64,000 bases of DNA, taken from Branchiostoma belcheri (Eukaryota > Chordata > Leptocardii > Amphioxiformes > Branchiostomatidae). Shown here piece by piece: positions 1-18,600 of this stretch. The stretch spans positions 2,752,890 through 2,816,889 of the forward strand of contig NW_017802491.1 in assembly GCF_001625305.1 (NCBI RefSeq), written 5' to 3'. The translations under genes and the position numbers were made by a program. Numbering within the stretch: position 1 is the first letter of the stretch; every line of letters starts with the position of its first letter. Under the pieces are notes generated by a model. That model did not search any database and was not told the origin of the DNA. It saw only the letters and a list, made by a program, of their open reading frames with translations.

Positions 1-650
1 ATCTTTAAGTGCTTAAAGGCTACGTGAAAACCGGAAAATAAGGATCCATCCGCACCTTTCCGTCATCTTTACACATACGTATATTACCCTTAAAAATGCT
101 TAAACAATAAAAATACGTTACTTACTTACAGTTAAAATATTTAATCATCATTTAAGACATCTTTAAGTGCTTAAAGGCTACGTGAAAACCGGAAAATACG
201 GATCCATCCGCACCTATCCGTCATCTTTACCCACACTTATATGAGCCGTAATAAATGCTTAAAAAATGAAAATACGTCAACTTTACTTACAATTTAGAAA
301 TATTTTCATCATTATTTAAGACGTCTTTAAGTGCTTAAAGGCTACATGAAAACCGGAAAATAAGGATCCATCCGCACCTTTCCGTCAACTTTACACGTAC
401 GTATATTATCCTTAAAAATGCTTAAATGATAAAAATACGTTAACTTTACTTACAATTTAAAAATATTTTCATTGTCTATTTAAGACATCTTTAAGTGCTT
501 AAAGGCTACGTGAAAACCGGAAAATAAGGATCAATCCGCACCTACGGAAAGACCACGTAACGTCGATCTTTACGTACTCGTATAAGACGTGTATAGATGC
601 GTAAAGACGGAATATACGTTGACTTTAAGCATAGTTTAAGCATCCGTAAA
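1..650. repeat. Tandem satellite, about 164-bp unit, four copies
   Basis: A motif beginning with CTTTAAGTGCTTAAAGGCTA recurs at about 1, 159, 323 and 487, giving a unit of 158-164 bp. Each unit carries the same core (GTGCTTAAAGG, then AAAACCGGAAAATAAGGATC, then TCCGCACC) followed by an AT-rich tail. The fourth copy decays after about 550. There is no open reading frame. The array touches the left window edge, so its full length is unknown. Units are nearly identical in the first 75 bases and diverge in the tail. It could be a local satellite or the subterminal part of a transposon. Confidence 0.9.
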
Positions 651-1604
651 TACCGTTTTTCGTGCCGTGCTGGATAACGTGGAAAACAATGGAGAGGGAA
701 GACGATAGTTTATCTGGCCTGTTGGATTGTTTATATTGGATGTTGGCAACCTTTAAAACATTATGCTATAAAAACAAAAGACCTGCAGTTATCTAGGATC
801 ACTTTGCCCACTGACAGTGTGTCGGAGAGACCGGGCACGCCTTTGTCACAATTATCTGACTAAAGTCATTATCTGAAATAATGGACCCTATATATAGGGA
901 CTCGAGATGCCCTTAAGTAACATTATTCGAGACTGTTATATAAATATTTGGCCTGCCTCATAGCTTGGTGACGTTTCCATACATGTCCTATGGTGCGTGC
1001 GCTACGATGAGTTGACATATTTTTGACACAGCCAATGCTTGCTGGCCTCCCAATATGTAGTAGTATTTATATAAATAACCATGTAATAAAGGCGAGGAAT
1101 GTTGGATCCTTTGTTCTCTTACACAAGTTTTTGGAATCACCACAACATTGACATCACGAGTTATGTAAATGCTTCTGTGCCAACTCGATCCTTTACGGGT
1201 GACCGTTTCTCACCTTCACCTTGTCCCGTCCTCGTTATTACCTCAGCCGAAATAGTTATGTTTTTGGTAGGGTTTGCAATGTAACCATGTGTGTGGTGTA
1301 GCAGCATATAATTTCCAAACGCCTTTAATGGATTGTCACCGTCGAAGTTTGGTATATGGTTAGGTTGAAGGAATTTGAGCCCCCTGGCGGCCTTCCTAAA
1401 CAATGCAGCAGTTTTCCTATCTAGTGTTCGCCAAACTATATTGTTGCACTTGTCCCTCGCTATTGCAGGATTGAAACTGTTTGATTCTTGTATTTCAGTA
1501 CCTTTCTAAGTCCTGCACACCTTTTATAACTTTCCTGTCTATAATACAAGCTTGGAACGGATGTGTTTTGGGGCCGATACAGTCCTATTCTGGATGATAT
1601 GGGT
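651..1604. other. Spacer between satellite and first histone gene
   Basis: AT-rich spacer with no convincing exon, repeat or RNA gene. Short open frames here lack codon bias and family resemblance. The right end is bounded by the histone stem-loop at 1605. Confidence 0.6.
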
Positions 1605-1620
1605 GGCCCTGAAAAGGGCC
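1605..1620 (-). terminator. Histone 3' stem-loop of H4 (first copy)
   Basis: On the minus strand the sequence is GGCCCTTTTCAGGGCC, a 6-bp stem with a 4-nt loop, 26 nt beyond the H4 stop codon. This is the SLBP-binding element that replaces the poly(A) tail in replication-dependent histone mRNAs. Confidence 0.95.
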
Positions 1621-1646
1621 GGGGTCGTTATAGTAGGTCAGTTAGT

Positions 1647-1976
<330 letters not shown>

Positions 1977-2013
1977 TTAGGATAGAGAATGTTCTTGAGA
2001 CGTAAGTTGTCAC

Positions 2014-2020
2014 TTTTATA
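2014..2020 (-). promoter_or_regulatory. TATA box of H4 (first copy)
   Basis: TATAAAA on the minus strand, 56 bp upstream of the H4 start codon, a normal distance for a short histone leader. Confidence 0.7.
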
Positions 2021-2374
2021 CGATATTTACGGACCTCAACGGAGTGACTGGGTCGTTGCCCTTCCACATCTCTCAACGAATCAAAAGCCAGAAAACGAAT
2101 CTGTCCAATAGTGATTGAGATAATTTGACCAACCACAGCACGATTAGAAAATAGCGGCGTATCCAATTGCTAATTTTCCCGCCAAAACCACCTGTTACCC
2201 GTCTCTTTTTATGATATGCAAATCGAGTTGGTTCCGGACGTGGTCGTAACAGACTGGCTGTCAATGCATCGAAATAACTGATTGGATGGTAAATGATCAA
2301 TGCAAGCCCTGCATGATTGGTTATCTCACCATCCTGGATCCCTCATTGGTCGCCTTCTTGGTCCGCTACGGTCC
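2021..2374. promoter_or_regulatory. Shared H4/H2A divergent promoter region
   Basis: The stretch between the two TATA boxes contains several ATTGG/CCAAT motifs (for example CCAAT at 2105, ATTGG near 2281 and 2344), the usual NF-Y sites of histone promoters. No coding signal is present. Which boxes serve which gene cannot be told from sequence. Confidence 0.5.
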
Positions 2375-2381
2375 TATAAAT
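2375..2381 (+). promoter_or_regulatory. TATA box of H2A (first copy)
   Basis: TATAAAT, 65 bp upstream of the H2A start codon at 2446, with an ATTGG box about 30 bp further upstream. Confidence 0.7.
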
Positions 2382-2445
2382 TTGAACGAAAGCCCTTTCA
2401 CACTTAATTTTGCATCGACATACGTTGAGCAAGAACGAAACAAAC

Positions 2446-2814
2446 ATGTCTGGACGTGGTAAGGGAAAGAAGGCTAAGGGGAAGAGCCGATCCTCCCGTG
2501 CAGGGCTTCAGTTCCCTGTCGGCCGTGTGCACCGTTTCCTGCGCAAGGGCAACTATGCCAACCGCGTCGGTGCCGGCGCCCCAGTCTACCTGGCCGCCGT
2601 GCTGGAGTACCTGACCGCTGAGATCCTCGAGTTGGCCGGCAACGCTGCCCGTGACAACAAGAAGACCAGGATCATCCCCCGTCACCTTCAGCTGGCCGTC
2701 CGTAACGACGAGGAGTTGAACAGGCTGCTGGGTGGTGTGACCATCGCCCAGGGAGGTGTGCTGCCCAACATCCACTCAGTACTCCTCCCCAAGAAGACCG
2801 CCGCTAAGAAGTAA
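2446..2814 (+). CDS. H2A: Histone H2A, variant-like N-terminus
   Basis: Intronless, 122 residues. The start is the ATG before SGRGKGKK; an open frame extends 12 codons upstream but without family resemblance. The histone fold is intact: [40 protein letters not shown], and the acidic-patch residues of NDEELN. It differs from the second H2A at 28906: basic tail [12 protein letters not shown] instead of [15 protein letters not shown] instead of E in the NYA(E/N)RVG segment, RLLGG instead of KLLSG, and ending TAAKK. There is no SQ motif, so it is not H2AX, and a stem-loop follows, so it is replication-dependent rather than an H2A.Z-type replacement variant. Confidence 0.96.
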   Translation: MSGRGKGKKAKGKSRSSRAGLQFPVGRVHRFLRKGNYANRVGAGAPVYLAAVLEYLTAEILELAGNAARDNKKTRIIPRHLQLAVRNDEELNRLLGGVTIAQGGVLPNIHSVLLPKKTAAKK

Positions 2815-2839
2815 ATATTACGGCTCTCGACAGTCCCCC

Positions 2840-2855
2840 GGCCCTTTTCAGGGCC
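2840..2855 (+). terminator. Histone 3' stem-loop of H2A (first copy)
   Basis: GGCCCTTTTCAGGGCC, 25 nt after the H2A stop, followed about 15 nt later by CAAAAGAGCT, a purine-rich stretch like the U7 snRNA-binding histone downstream element. Confidence 0.95.
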
Positions 2856-3548
2856 ACCTCAATGTTCACAAAAGAGCTATAATAGTTAATCACTTCAGTG
2901 TAAATGTTTCTGAGTCTAGGGTGTGCCTCAAACAAAAATTGCCCTACTTAGTAGTAGTTGTGCTTATACCTAGAGCGTTCAGGACGCGTGGAGTATATTG
3001 TTGACTCCCCATTCATTGCAAAGGGCTTTCCGGGCAACCATGGCATGTCGGTATTTGGTAACGTCACTGGGCTCAACACTACACGGCGCACAGACATGAA
3101 ATACGCTTAGAAAGATTATCTACAATAAACTCACTCCATTCACCTGCATCATATATCGTTAAAACCATGCTAGCACCAATAACTGGCTTTTTTTTTCAGT
3201 ACCTGTGCGTTTATATCGCCCTCTAGCTTTTGTTATTGATATAATGTACTCGGATGTCTGTTGACTCCGTGTATCAAGAAGCTTTACAAAGGTGGACCGT
3301 TAGGTTTTAGATTTCAGTGGAGGCTGAGCAAACACAAAGCCGCTAATTAGAGACTGGACAAAACACGGGCATCAGTGCGCACTAAATAAGAAATGTTGAC
3401 GTAAAGCTACATCCACATACATTCGTATCCATATAGGGAAACACCAGAGCACTTAGAACACCTCTGTAGCGCTGCACATATTGCAGTATACTTGATTACG
3501 CAATAAAAGAAATATATGACACGTATAGTCCGTTCTGAAGTATGTGGT
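2856..3548. other. Spacer between convergent H2A and H3
   Basis: About 690 bp between two facing histone stem-loops. I see no exon, no tRNA-like box pair and no repeat here. Confidence 0.6.
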
Positions 3549-3564
3549 GGCCCTGAAAAGGGCC
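3549..3564 (-). terminator. Histone 3' stem-loop of H3
   Basis: Minus-strand GGCCCTTTTCAGGGCC, 26 nt beyond the H3 stop codon; same 16-nt sequence as the other five copies. Confidence 0.95.
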
Positions 3565-3590
3565 GGGGTTACTTGGGTCAGGCTAGGTGT

Positions 3591-4025
<435 letters not shown>

Positions 4026-4040
4026 TCAAAGACGAATGAA

Positions 4041-4047
4041 ATTTATA
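4041..4047 (-). promoter_or_regulatory. TATA box of H3
   Basis: TATAAAT on the minus strand, 40 bp upstream of the H3 start codon. Confidence 0.65.
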
Positions 4048-4087
4048 CTTGCCGCGACATCTTTATAGTCGGACAACGCGACTTCCT

Positions 4088-4176
4088 ATTGGTCAATTCC
4101 GACGTGGGATAGCCTGTGATTGGTTGATTTATCTCAGTGTTGATTGGCTGACATTGTAAGCGCGAAGTACGATTGG
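4088..4176 (-). promoter_or_regulatory. Cluster of four CCAAT boxes upstream of H3
   Basis: ATTGG on the plus strand at 4088, 4119, 4143 and 4172, which reads CCAAT in the direction of H3 transcription. Spacing is 31, 24 and 29 bp. Clustered NF-Y sites are typical of S-phase histone promoters. Confidence 0.7.
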
Positions 4177-4613
4177 CTCCTTTCATGACAGGATTCTTTT
4201 TACTCGAAGAATTAAAAATTGCTACATTCGTGACTGAGTGAGACAATTTTCAGAAAGAAAAGGAAACCGAATGGCGGGAACTATCGAAAAGGCACAAAAA
4301 TTTTCTAAGGGGTTCATGCAACCGTCATCAAAATTATCATTTCCCTAAAATGATGAAAATCAATGTATTCATTTAATTGCTCATCCATTTACTTGGTGGG
4401 AGGAGAGAAGTTCTCATGGGAGGAGTGTGCTTCAATTCAAATTTTATTGTCAAAATATAAAACAGGTGTAATTTTTATCTTTACAAGACTGTCAACTGAT
4501 GCAAAGCGTCAATAGGTTACGCGACTTACCTGGACCTAATGTTATTTTTATCAATAAATCAATAACATACAAGTGTATATGGAAACACATACAGTCCTTT
4601 TTTAAATGTGGGT
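4177..4613. other. Spacer between H3 promoter and H1 3' end
   Basis: AT-rich, no coding or repeat signal seen. Confidence 0.5.
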
Positions 4614-4629
4614 GGCCCTGAAAAGGGCC
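4614..4629 (-). terminator. Histone 3' stem-loop of H1
   Basis: Minus-strand GGCCCTTTTCAGGGCC, 26 nt past the H1 stop. About 18 nt downstream is AAAAAAGGACTG, a possible U7-type downstream element. Confidence 0.95.
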
Positions 4630-4655
4630 GGGGGTTGTTGGTGTGAACAAGGCGT

Positions 4656-5201
4656 TTACTTCTTCTTGGGAGCAGCCTTCTTCGCGGCCTTCTTCTTTGG
4701 CTTTGCCGCCTTCTTTGTTGGTTTCTTGGCCGCTTTCTTGGCTGCAGGCTTCTTTGCCTTCGGCTTCTTTGCCTTAGGCTTCTTCGCCTTTGGCTTCTTC
4801 GCCGCCTTCTTAGCCTTGGGCTTCTTCGCCTTCTTGGGCTTCTTCGCCTTCTTAGGCTTCTTTGCCTTGGGCTTGGGAGCCTTCTTGGCGGCAGCCCCAA
4901 GCTTGAAGGAGCCGGCGGCGCCCTTGCCCTTAGCCTGAGTGATCAGACCCTTGGCCAGCATAGTCTTGATGACACGCCTGATGACATGGCCCTGCTTGTT
5001 GACGTCGAACTTGTAGTTGGCGGCGATATACTTCTTGATGGCCTGCAGGGAGGATCCCTTGCGGTCCTTCAAGGCAGCGATAGCGGCGGCGACCATCTTG
5101 GCAACTGGTGGGTAAGCTGCCGGCTTCCTTGGCTTCCTGGCGACCTTGGGTTTCTTGGCAGGTGCTGCCGGTAAGACAGCGGCTGGTGCTGGGGAAGACA
5201 T
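4656..5201 (-). CDS. H1: Linker histone H1
   Basis: Intronless, 181 residues from the ATG of MSSPAPAAVLP; the frame is open 17 codons further upstream, but that part is not H1-like and overlaps the TATA region. Structure: short Ala/Pro/Lys N-tail (1-30), globular winged-helix domain about 31-105 with PPVAKMVAAAI, LKDRKGSSLQAIKKYI and the family's GKGAAGSFKL, then a Lys/Ala/Pro C-tail of about 75 residues built from KKPKAKKPKKAKK-type repeats. H1 binds linker DNA at the nucleosome dyad. TATA-like motif 5254-5262 and a stem-loop at 4614 place it with the core histones in S-phase control. Confidence 0.97.
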   Translation of the reverse strand: MSSPAPAAVLPAAPAKKPKVARKPRKPAAYPPVAKMVAAAIAALKDRKGSSLQAIKKYIAANYKFDVNKQGHVIRRVIKTMLAKGLITQAKGKGAAGSFKLGAAAKKAPKPKAKKPKKAKKPKKAKKPKAKKAAKKPKAKKPKAKKPKAKKPAAKKAAKKPTKKAAKPKKKAAKKAAPKKK

Positions 5202-5253
5202 GTTTCTGCTCGTCTCAAGAGTGACAGTGATACCGTCCCGAAAAGTAACCAAC

Positions 5254-5262
5254 TATATATAT
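5254..5262 (-). promoter_or_regulatory. TATA-like box of H1
   Basis: TATATATAG on the minus strand, about 53 bp upstream of the H1 start codon. Confidence 0.55.
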
Positions 5263-6325
5263 CATTCGAGCGGACGTAATCGGAAACATGTGAAATGGAA
5301 TATTAGAAAATGGCAACTACACTCCAAAGTTGTGTTTCTTACTTCAAATGAATAGAAATATTTTGGGCTTTTCAGAGGGGTTTTAATTTCAGTGCACAGA
5401 ATACTAAACGAACAGGGTTTTATCTTTTAGTGGAGATGATCTTAGTTTGACGGTTACATCAAGATAGAGAAATAAAGCTGGCCGATTTTGAAAGAGTGAA
5501 TTTCTTAACAACAAATTAACAAATTAAACAATTAATAGTCAAGTAATAAAAACGAAGATAGCCTAAACAATCTCCGTGGATGGTGGTAGCATTCGTCAGC
5601 CTTTCCCAGACAAGATATTGTTGTGTAAGACGAAATATAAATTCAAAAATATTATGTTTTAATGTTGAGTAACATGGACACTTTGGGCACCCTCTGGAGC
5701 GAGCTCCGAGCGGGACAGCATATCACTTTTCATAGCAACAAAATATGGTAACGTCAGTAAACAAGTCCGCGCATCCAGGAGCGGTAACAATTCAACACAG
5801 TAAACAAAATTGCTCCAACAAAATAACAACTATTGCATTTTAGCCTTGGTTAATTAATGCTAGCTCCTGCGACTTCAATGATACATGTAGGATGGGGCAA
5901 TAAAACGGATAAAACGGTTTACTACAGTCTGGTTCCCTTGGCTGGTCTACCCAACCCCCTTTGGTTGGACAGACCTGTTTGTGTGCGAGTGGAGTATATA
6001 CAGTTTATGCTATATCTATACTATAAAACTACACATAGCAATTCCCGTTTGTTTGCTAATGTTTGTTGCTATCAAAGTGTTAAACAAATTGTTAAATTGT
6101 CCGTTGATAAAGATGGTAGCAGAGCCTAACACTAGTAACAGCTCTCAATAGGCAAGGTTGTACTGTGTGTAACGTGACAGGCACGAAGACAGTCTATGGT
6201 ATTTATATAATATGTTGTACAATATATATGACATTAGAAATATTACTTCATCTTTTAAGGTTTTACAGTGTTAACGCTACATGAATTTCTTGAAATAAAG
6301 ATTTTAACGTTATTAGTTTTGAGGT
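5263..6325. other. Spacer between H1 and ninjurin
   Basis: No exon recognised. An imperfect hairpin (GGTCTACCCAACC facing GGTTGGACAGACC) lies at about 5943-5976. The part next to 6325 should hold the ninjurin 3' UTR. Confidence 0.5.
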
Positions 6326-7168
6326 TTAAGTAGCGCTGCCGTTGCCTGGCCCTCCTGTGGAAATGTTAATAACAGATATGCCAAAAGCGGAGACCACAAT
6401 GTTGATAACCGTGATGAAGAGGGACAGGATGGTGGTCCAGTTGTTAAACCTTGTCAGACTTTTCCCACGGAGGCCTTCGTCATCGTCGTCTTCTACGGAC
6501 TGTCCGTACTTGGACACCAACATGGCTGCCAGCACCACCTGTGTGGGCATACGGTCGGACAGTTAAACATCAAATAAAACGCTTCTACTCCTTCCTCCCT
6601 CGAACGATCAGAGACTGGAACTCACTGCCTGAAGACATTATACAGTCTCCATCCCTGGCGACCTTCGCTTCGAAGGTGTCAAACCTTGCCTAAATCACAT
6701 ATTAGTATATGGTGACCTTTGACCCGTTGAACATGTCAGTAATTGTCGGAGTGACGGCAGCCGGACATTAACGGAAGAAGAAGAAACGCCTGGTGGACTT
6801 AAATTGATGAATGACAAAGATTTACAACTTGAAAGACTTAAGACATGATGAGATGCAGGATCAGGTTTGTTCTTCACGAATTTCGTTGTATTTTGTACAT
6901 CTTCCTGGAGGTTGCCTCCTGCTGTTGAAAAAGCTGCAGAAAAACGCCGCAAAAACGCTCAAATAAACCCGTACAGTTATCTAGTACTTGAGATCCTGAC
7001 CTGAAGTGTTATGGACAGGCACAGCAGGATGACGAGAACGTAGAAGTATCTCTGTTCGACTCCCTGGTCCAGGACTAACTTCAGCTGCGCCACGTTCGCG
7101 GTGAGAAGTGAGATATCCAGCAGGCCCTGCGAGTCTAGGTTAGCAATGGGCTTTTTGGGCACAGGAAC
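6326..7168 (-). CDS. Ninjurin family protein, C-terminal two exons
   Basis: Exons on the minus strand: 7001-7168 and 6326-6538 (stop), both phase 0, with AG/GT at the inner borders. The product reads PKKPIANLDSQGLLDISLLT, then NVAQLKLVLDQG, a first amphipathic/membrane segment, then after the intron VVLAAMLVSKYG, an acidic DDDDE linker, and RFNNWTTILSLFITVINIVV SAFG (split here for length) near the C-terminus. The order LDISLLTANxxQLK...FNNxxTILxFFxxVINxxxxAFG is the ninjurin signature. Family members are small plasma-membrane proteins; vertebrate NINJ1 oligomerises to rupture the membrane in lytic death. The upstream N-terminal exon was not found; the model begins at an acceptor with VPVPKKP. 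Orthology to NINJ1 versus NINJ2 cannot be set. A LINE fragment fills part of the intron. Confidence 0.85.
6555..6790 (+). mobile_element. 3' end of a CR1/L2-type LINE, remnant
   Basis: An open frame ending at TAA 6691-6693 encodes FYSFLPRTIRDWNSLPEDII followed by a short tail, which matches the C-terminus typical of CR1/L2-clade reverse-transcriptase ORF2 proteins (FFPRTIRDWNSLP). After the stop come about 95 nt of 3' UTR-like sequence ending in a GAAGAAGAAGAA microsatellite, as expected for the 3' tail of such elements. Only the last 45 or so codons remain, so it is a 5'-truncated, dead copy. It sits in the ninjurin intron in the opposite orientation. Confidence 0.75.
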
Positions 7169-8185
7169 CTTGAGACGACATAAAACGGTGAGCTAACGTC
7201 AGCCTTACTACACTAAACGTATTTGAGCGCGACCTCAATCTTTTACCCTTTATCGAGAGCCCATAAAGTATTTTGTAGACGTGATGTTGACACTAAAGTA
7301 ACACTGTTGGTAACGTTACATGTTAGTAGTTTCAACTAGGAAAATGGCGGGATAACAGTTATGCAAAAAACAACTACGTAATTAATACTTTCTTGGGTGA
7401 CAAGATCTTCACATGCAACGACAGCCGTCATATAGTCATCACACGGACGTAACCATACATGTACGATCGCCCACCTGACGCTCTGGCTCTGCGGCCCAGG
7501 CCGTTTTGCAGGTGTCGTTCGTTTCTCGTGATGTGGACGCCATAAGACTTGATTTGAGGGTGAGTTGCAAGTAGTCCTCGACAAGTTAGTGTAACAATCT
7601 TAAGTCCCCTTAATTAGTAGGCCAAAGTGCGCAAGACTTTGCAAAATGAACAAAACTAGTCTAAATCTCGAGCCTCTAGAAGGACAAAATGGATCAAAAT
7701 GCCGTGTGCAATGAAACACCAATGTCGTCTGAGGTCGAAGTATACTTAGGTTAAAATGTATACTGCGTAGCCTTGGAAACGGCAAATATTTTCAGCTGGT
7801 ACAAAGGACCGATAAAAGAATTGGGGTCATAAAATGCTGTATTATTTGCTGACTTCACACGTTGAAGTGTTATAGACCACATCGACGCCTGTACCAAGAA
7901 GTTAGGCTGTTAGCAAAGTGGTTAAAAAACTTGGTGCTAGGAACTCAAGTAGGGTTCACACGGTTCACACGATTTTTTTAATTATAAGGAACCTGCTTGT
8001 TACGTAATTTACGTCCGTAAAATAAACAACGGTAATAAATGCTGTGTTTCGTTAGATTTTTTTTCGTAGTGCGAAAGCTGGGACGCAACAGAAACGCTGC
8101 GTAACCAATATATCTCGCTAGATGTCATTGCTGCGTTCACACAGAGGTCACCAGCAAAGCTTGGACACGTGAGTCTTCAACAATC
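7169..8185. other. Region between ninjurin exons and CDR2 promoter
   Basis: Should contain the missing 5' exon and promoter of ninjurin. I could not find a short ATG exon with a convincing donor that joins in phase 0 to the exon at 7168. No repeat was recognised. Confidence 0.4.
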
Positions 8186-8193
8186 TGACGTCA
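8186..8193. promoter_or_regulatory. Full CRE palindrome TGACGTCA
   Basis: Perfect CREB/ATF site 195 bp upstream of the CDR2 start codon, followed by a CCAAT box (AGCCAATCAGG) near 8210-8220 and a GC-rich stretch. The arrangement suggests the core promoter of CDR2, possibly shared with ninjurin on the other strand. Confidence 0.6.
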
Positions 8194-8387
8194 TGCCGGT
8201 CCCACTAGGTAGCCAATCAGGAGGCGCGGTGCAAAGCCGACCCCCAATACCCACCCTGCCACGTACATAGATGTCAGAACCGAGTTACGGTGGGGTACCG
8301 GTGGCTGTAAAGCCCAGGTACGGGAATAACCACAGGTAGCCTCTCTCGGCCTTCTCACAGCTGATCGAAGGTCTGATCAGCAGCTGT

Positions 8388-15627
<7,240 letters not shown>

Positions 15628-18600
15628 AGATGTACAACAACTGTGGGCCGACAGCAGACACGATGTTGTTTGATAAAATCTGGCTATTTGAGTGATCACA
15701 CTAAATATACAGACTTTTGATGACGCTGCTAGTGATAGAAACGGACGAGATATGGGTGCATGATAGTTTCGTGCCACTGAGTATTGGCTATTGGACTGTG
15801 GGCATGAAGCCAGCTAGCTGGAACTTCCTCAGTTATATTCTTTGGTGTAATTTGAATGGACGTTCTCTCTAGGAAAATGTGAAAGGGACTATAGGGATTC
15901 GACATGACAGGATTGTGGTGTAAAATTGCAGAGTTGAAAGTGGCGGGAGTACAGTGTTGATGGACGGTGTGGGTTTGAGTAGTTGGTGAGGATTATGTGA
16001 TGGAGCAGCAGATAGAGATGAAGGTAAGCGGCAGAGCGATCGATGGAGAAAGGAGATTAAGACTGACGTGATCTTGACGTCACGGTTGGTACTTAAGAAG
16101 GAAAAATGTCGGTTCAGTAAAAGTTTAATGGTAATGTAACCCCCTCTCGTTTGGGATCGATTCACGACTGTTTACAGACAGATCGACTGGTGGTACTGTA
16201 GATGGCACGCAGTTCAGTTCGGGAATAACAACTATTTTCCTACGATTCTTCATCTAGATATTGTAAGATACTGTAGTGATGCACATGTATGTAACGTAAA
16301 CTGTGCGGAATGTATGGAGATAGATATTCTTGTAGGACAAGTCTAGCTTAGGGTTGGTCTAGAGTAGGTTTACAAGAGTTGACACTCGTTGCAGAGAAAC
16401 GTTTCGTACTTTCACGGAAAAGACACGTCTGAGCCGCAAAACCCCTCAGGGACAGAGGAAAGTGAATCTTCGCCACAAAGGCAATGCAATTACCATTGAC
16501 CAGACCTTTGTAATTGATCAAATTTCCCCGGCGACAAAAAGCATTCTCTTGTAAAATTGCAAATGGACTCAATATGAGCCTTGGAATACATCCAAACATC
16601 GTGAAAGCGCCATCAGTTCAACTGCGAAGTCATAAATTCTCGAGGACAAAAATCGGAAAGTGAAAATGCAGTGATTTGAAAGCTATCTTTCTGTCAGTTT
16701 GAAAGAAAGAGTGAGACAATAACAATCCACGAGGCCAGTTGTATTGATTTAAGAAGGCGCCATTGCTTTGAAAGGTCAACCAGTCCCCAGGTATATATAT
16801 AGCGGGCTGTATCGATTGCCGTATTGTGGACGAAAAACACAGACGAAACTAATGATATTGCCAATGTGGCACAAGTCACTACCTTAACTTGCCACTTAAG
16901 TCATGTAAGTGAAATAACAAAGAATTATCTATCGGTTCTCTCTTTATATATGTACATATAATTCAATTCTTTGCATAAATGGCAGCAGTACTGGTTGTTA
17001 CAATGTTCCTAAAATTTTATTTTGTACGTAACTTTATAACATCGTGACTCACCAATTAAGTATTTTATTGTCTTTCCTCAAGGTTTTATGGAGTGTTTAT
17101 CCTCAACTAATTTAATTTGTCCTCTGCATATCAGATATGGCAAGGGATAGATGAAACCATTAAGCTAAGTGCTGTGTGGATAATTGGATATGCACCACTT
17201 TAATGTGGATGGGTTCATTTCTGAATGTATGTCGTGTATACCTAGCCTTATTCTGTCATATTGACATTTATGCCATGAAACGTGTTTTTAGCTAATTTCT
17301 TGTCAATTGTAATGTTGTGTCCTCAAACTATTTGTTGCAAATGTTTTCGAAGAATATTCATGAAAATTTGATTGCTGGTGTCTGTACTTTTAAAAAAATG
17401 TGTGTTTTCCATTGTCAAACATGTCCATTGTATTGTTCAAGCTCATTACATTTTTTATAAGATAAATGTGTATAAAGGACTATTAGAGAAAGATTGATCA
17501 CTAATGGAAATGTATTTCACAGGTGATCCATGACCTCATAGCTGAACTATGACCATAAACTATGACATCAAATGACACTGTTGTACTTTATTCCTTTCCC
17601 TGGACATCTCCTTTCTCGTACTGATCAAGAACTTGATATCTTCTATGCACAAGCGAAAATACTGCAGTGCATTTAAGATATAAATGCAATACATATATTG
17701 AGGTTTAATCCATTTCTTCTTCTCTGGAGTGTTGGTAATCAACACATTGTTTTCATCAGCAAAAACACAGCAGCATCTTAGGTTCACATAAAATACTGCA
17801 GATATGAAGCCAGGAGAAACCTTCTCCACTCCCCCAGCAGTAAAATTAGAATATGGGTCAAACTGTAAATCATTAATGATCTACAGTGGATTTTTCATTG
17901 CCTTATGTAGGTTATGTTGTGTCATTACACCTGACACAACTTCATTCATGTTTTGTTCCATATAAGACACCTAGAAATATCTTTTGGTGAGTGAAACAAG
18001 GTCTCTTTAGCTTTACATGGAGCAAATTCTTTTTTGTAGCTCATCATCCTTTTCTGTGAACAATACACCTACATGGTTTCTTTTTCACCAAAACGCTGAT
18101 TATAATGCTTTGTGACAATATGTACATGTATAGGCATTTCCCGCTAGTAGACATCTACATGTATACAAATGAATGCAGAGGCAACTTACCAACACTGGCA
18201 AGTAAGGACAGTAGGTGTTTAGATAGTTGGTTTAATATCAACCAGTAGCATGGTTCTTTTATTGCCTCAGACAGCATTCAATGCTACAGAATTGCATTTC
18301 TTCAATGAACACTGGTAGTAGAAAATAGATCCCTTCTATAACGTTAACTCTTTTTTCTTGCCTGTAGCAGTTTCATACCAAAAATGTGAACATGACAAAC
18401 AATAGTTAGCACCCTAGAAAGATGGATTCCTCCCATCTTCCATTAGTGATGCATAATATAACTTTGGTCCAGTTAACATTCTTCAACTTTAAACTCTTGC
18501 TTATAGTATATTTATAGACATTACCTTACTGGAAACATGATGTTAGACATTATGTTCATGACAAGCCAGTAACGATAGATGTGACCACTATATTGCACAG

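Noticed and set aside
1..650. CRISPR-like array
   Set aside because: Units are contiguous 164-bp tandem repeats without short repeat/unique spacer alternation, in eukaryotic DNA.
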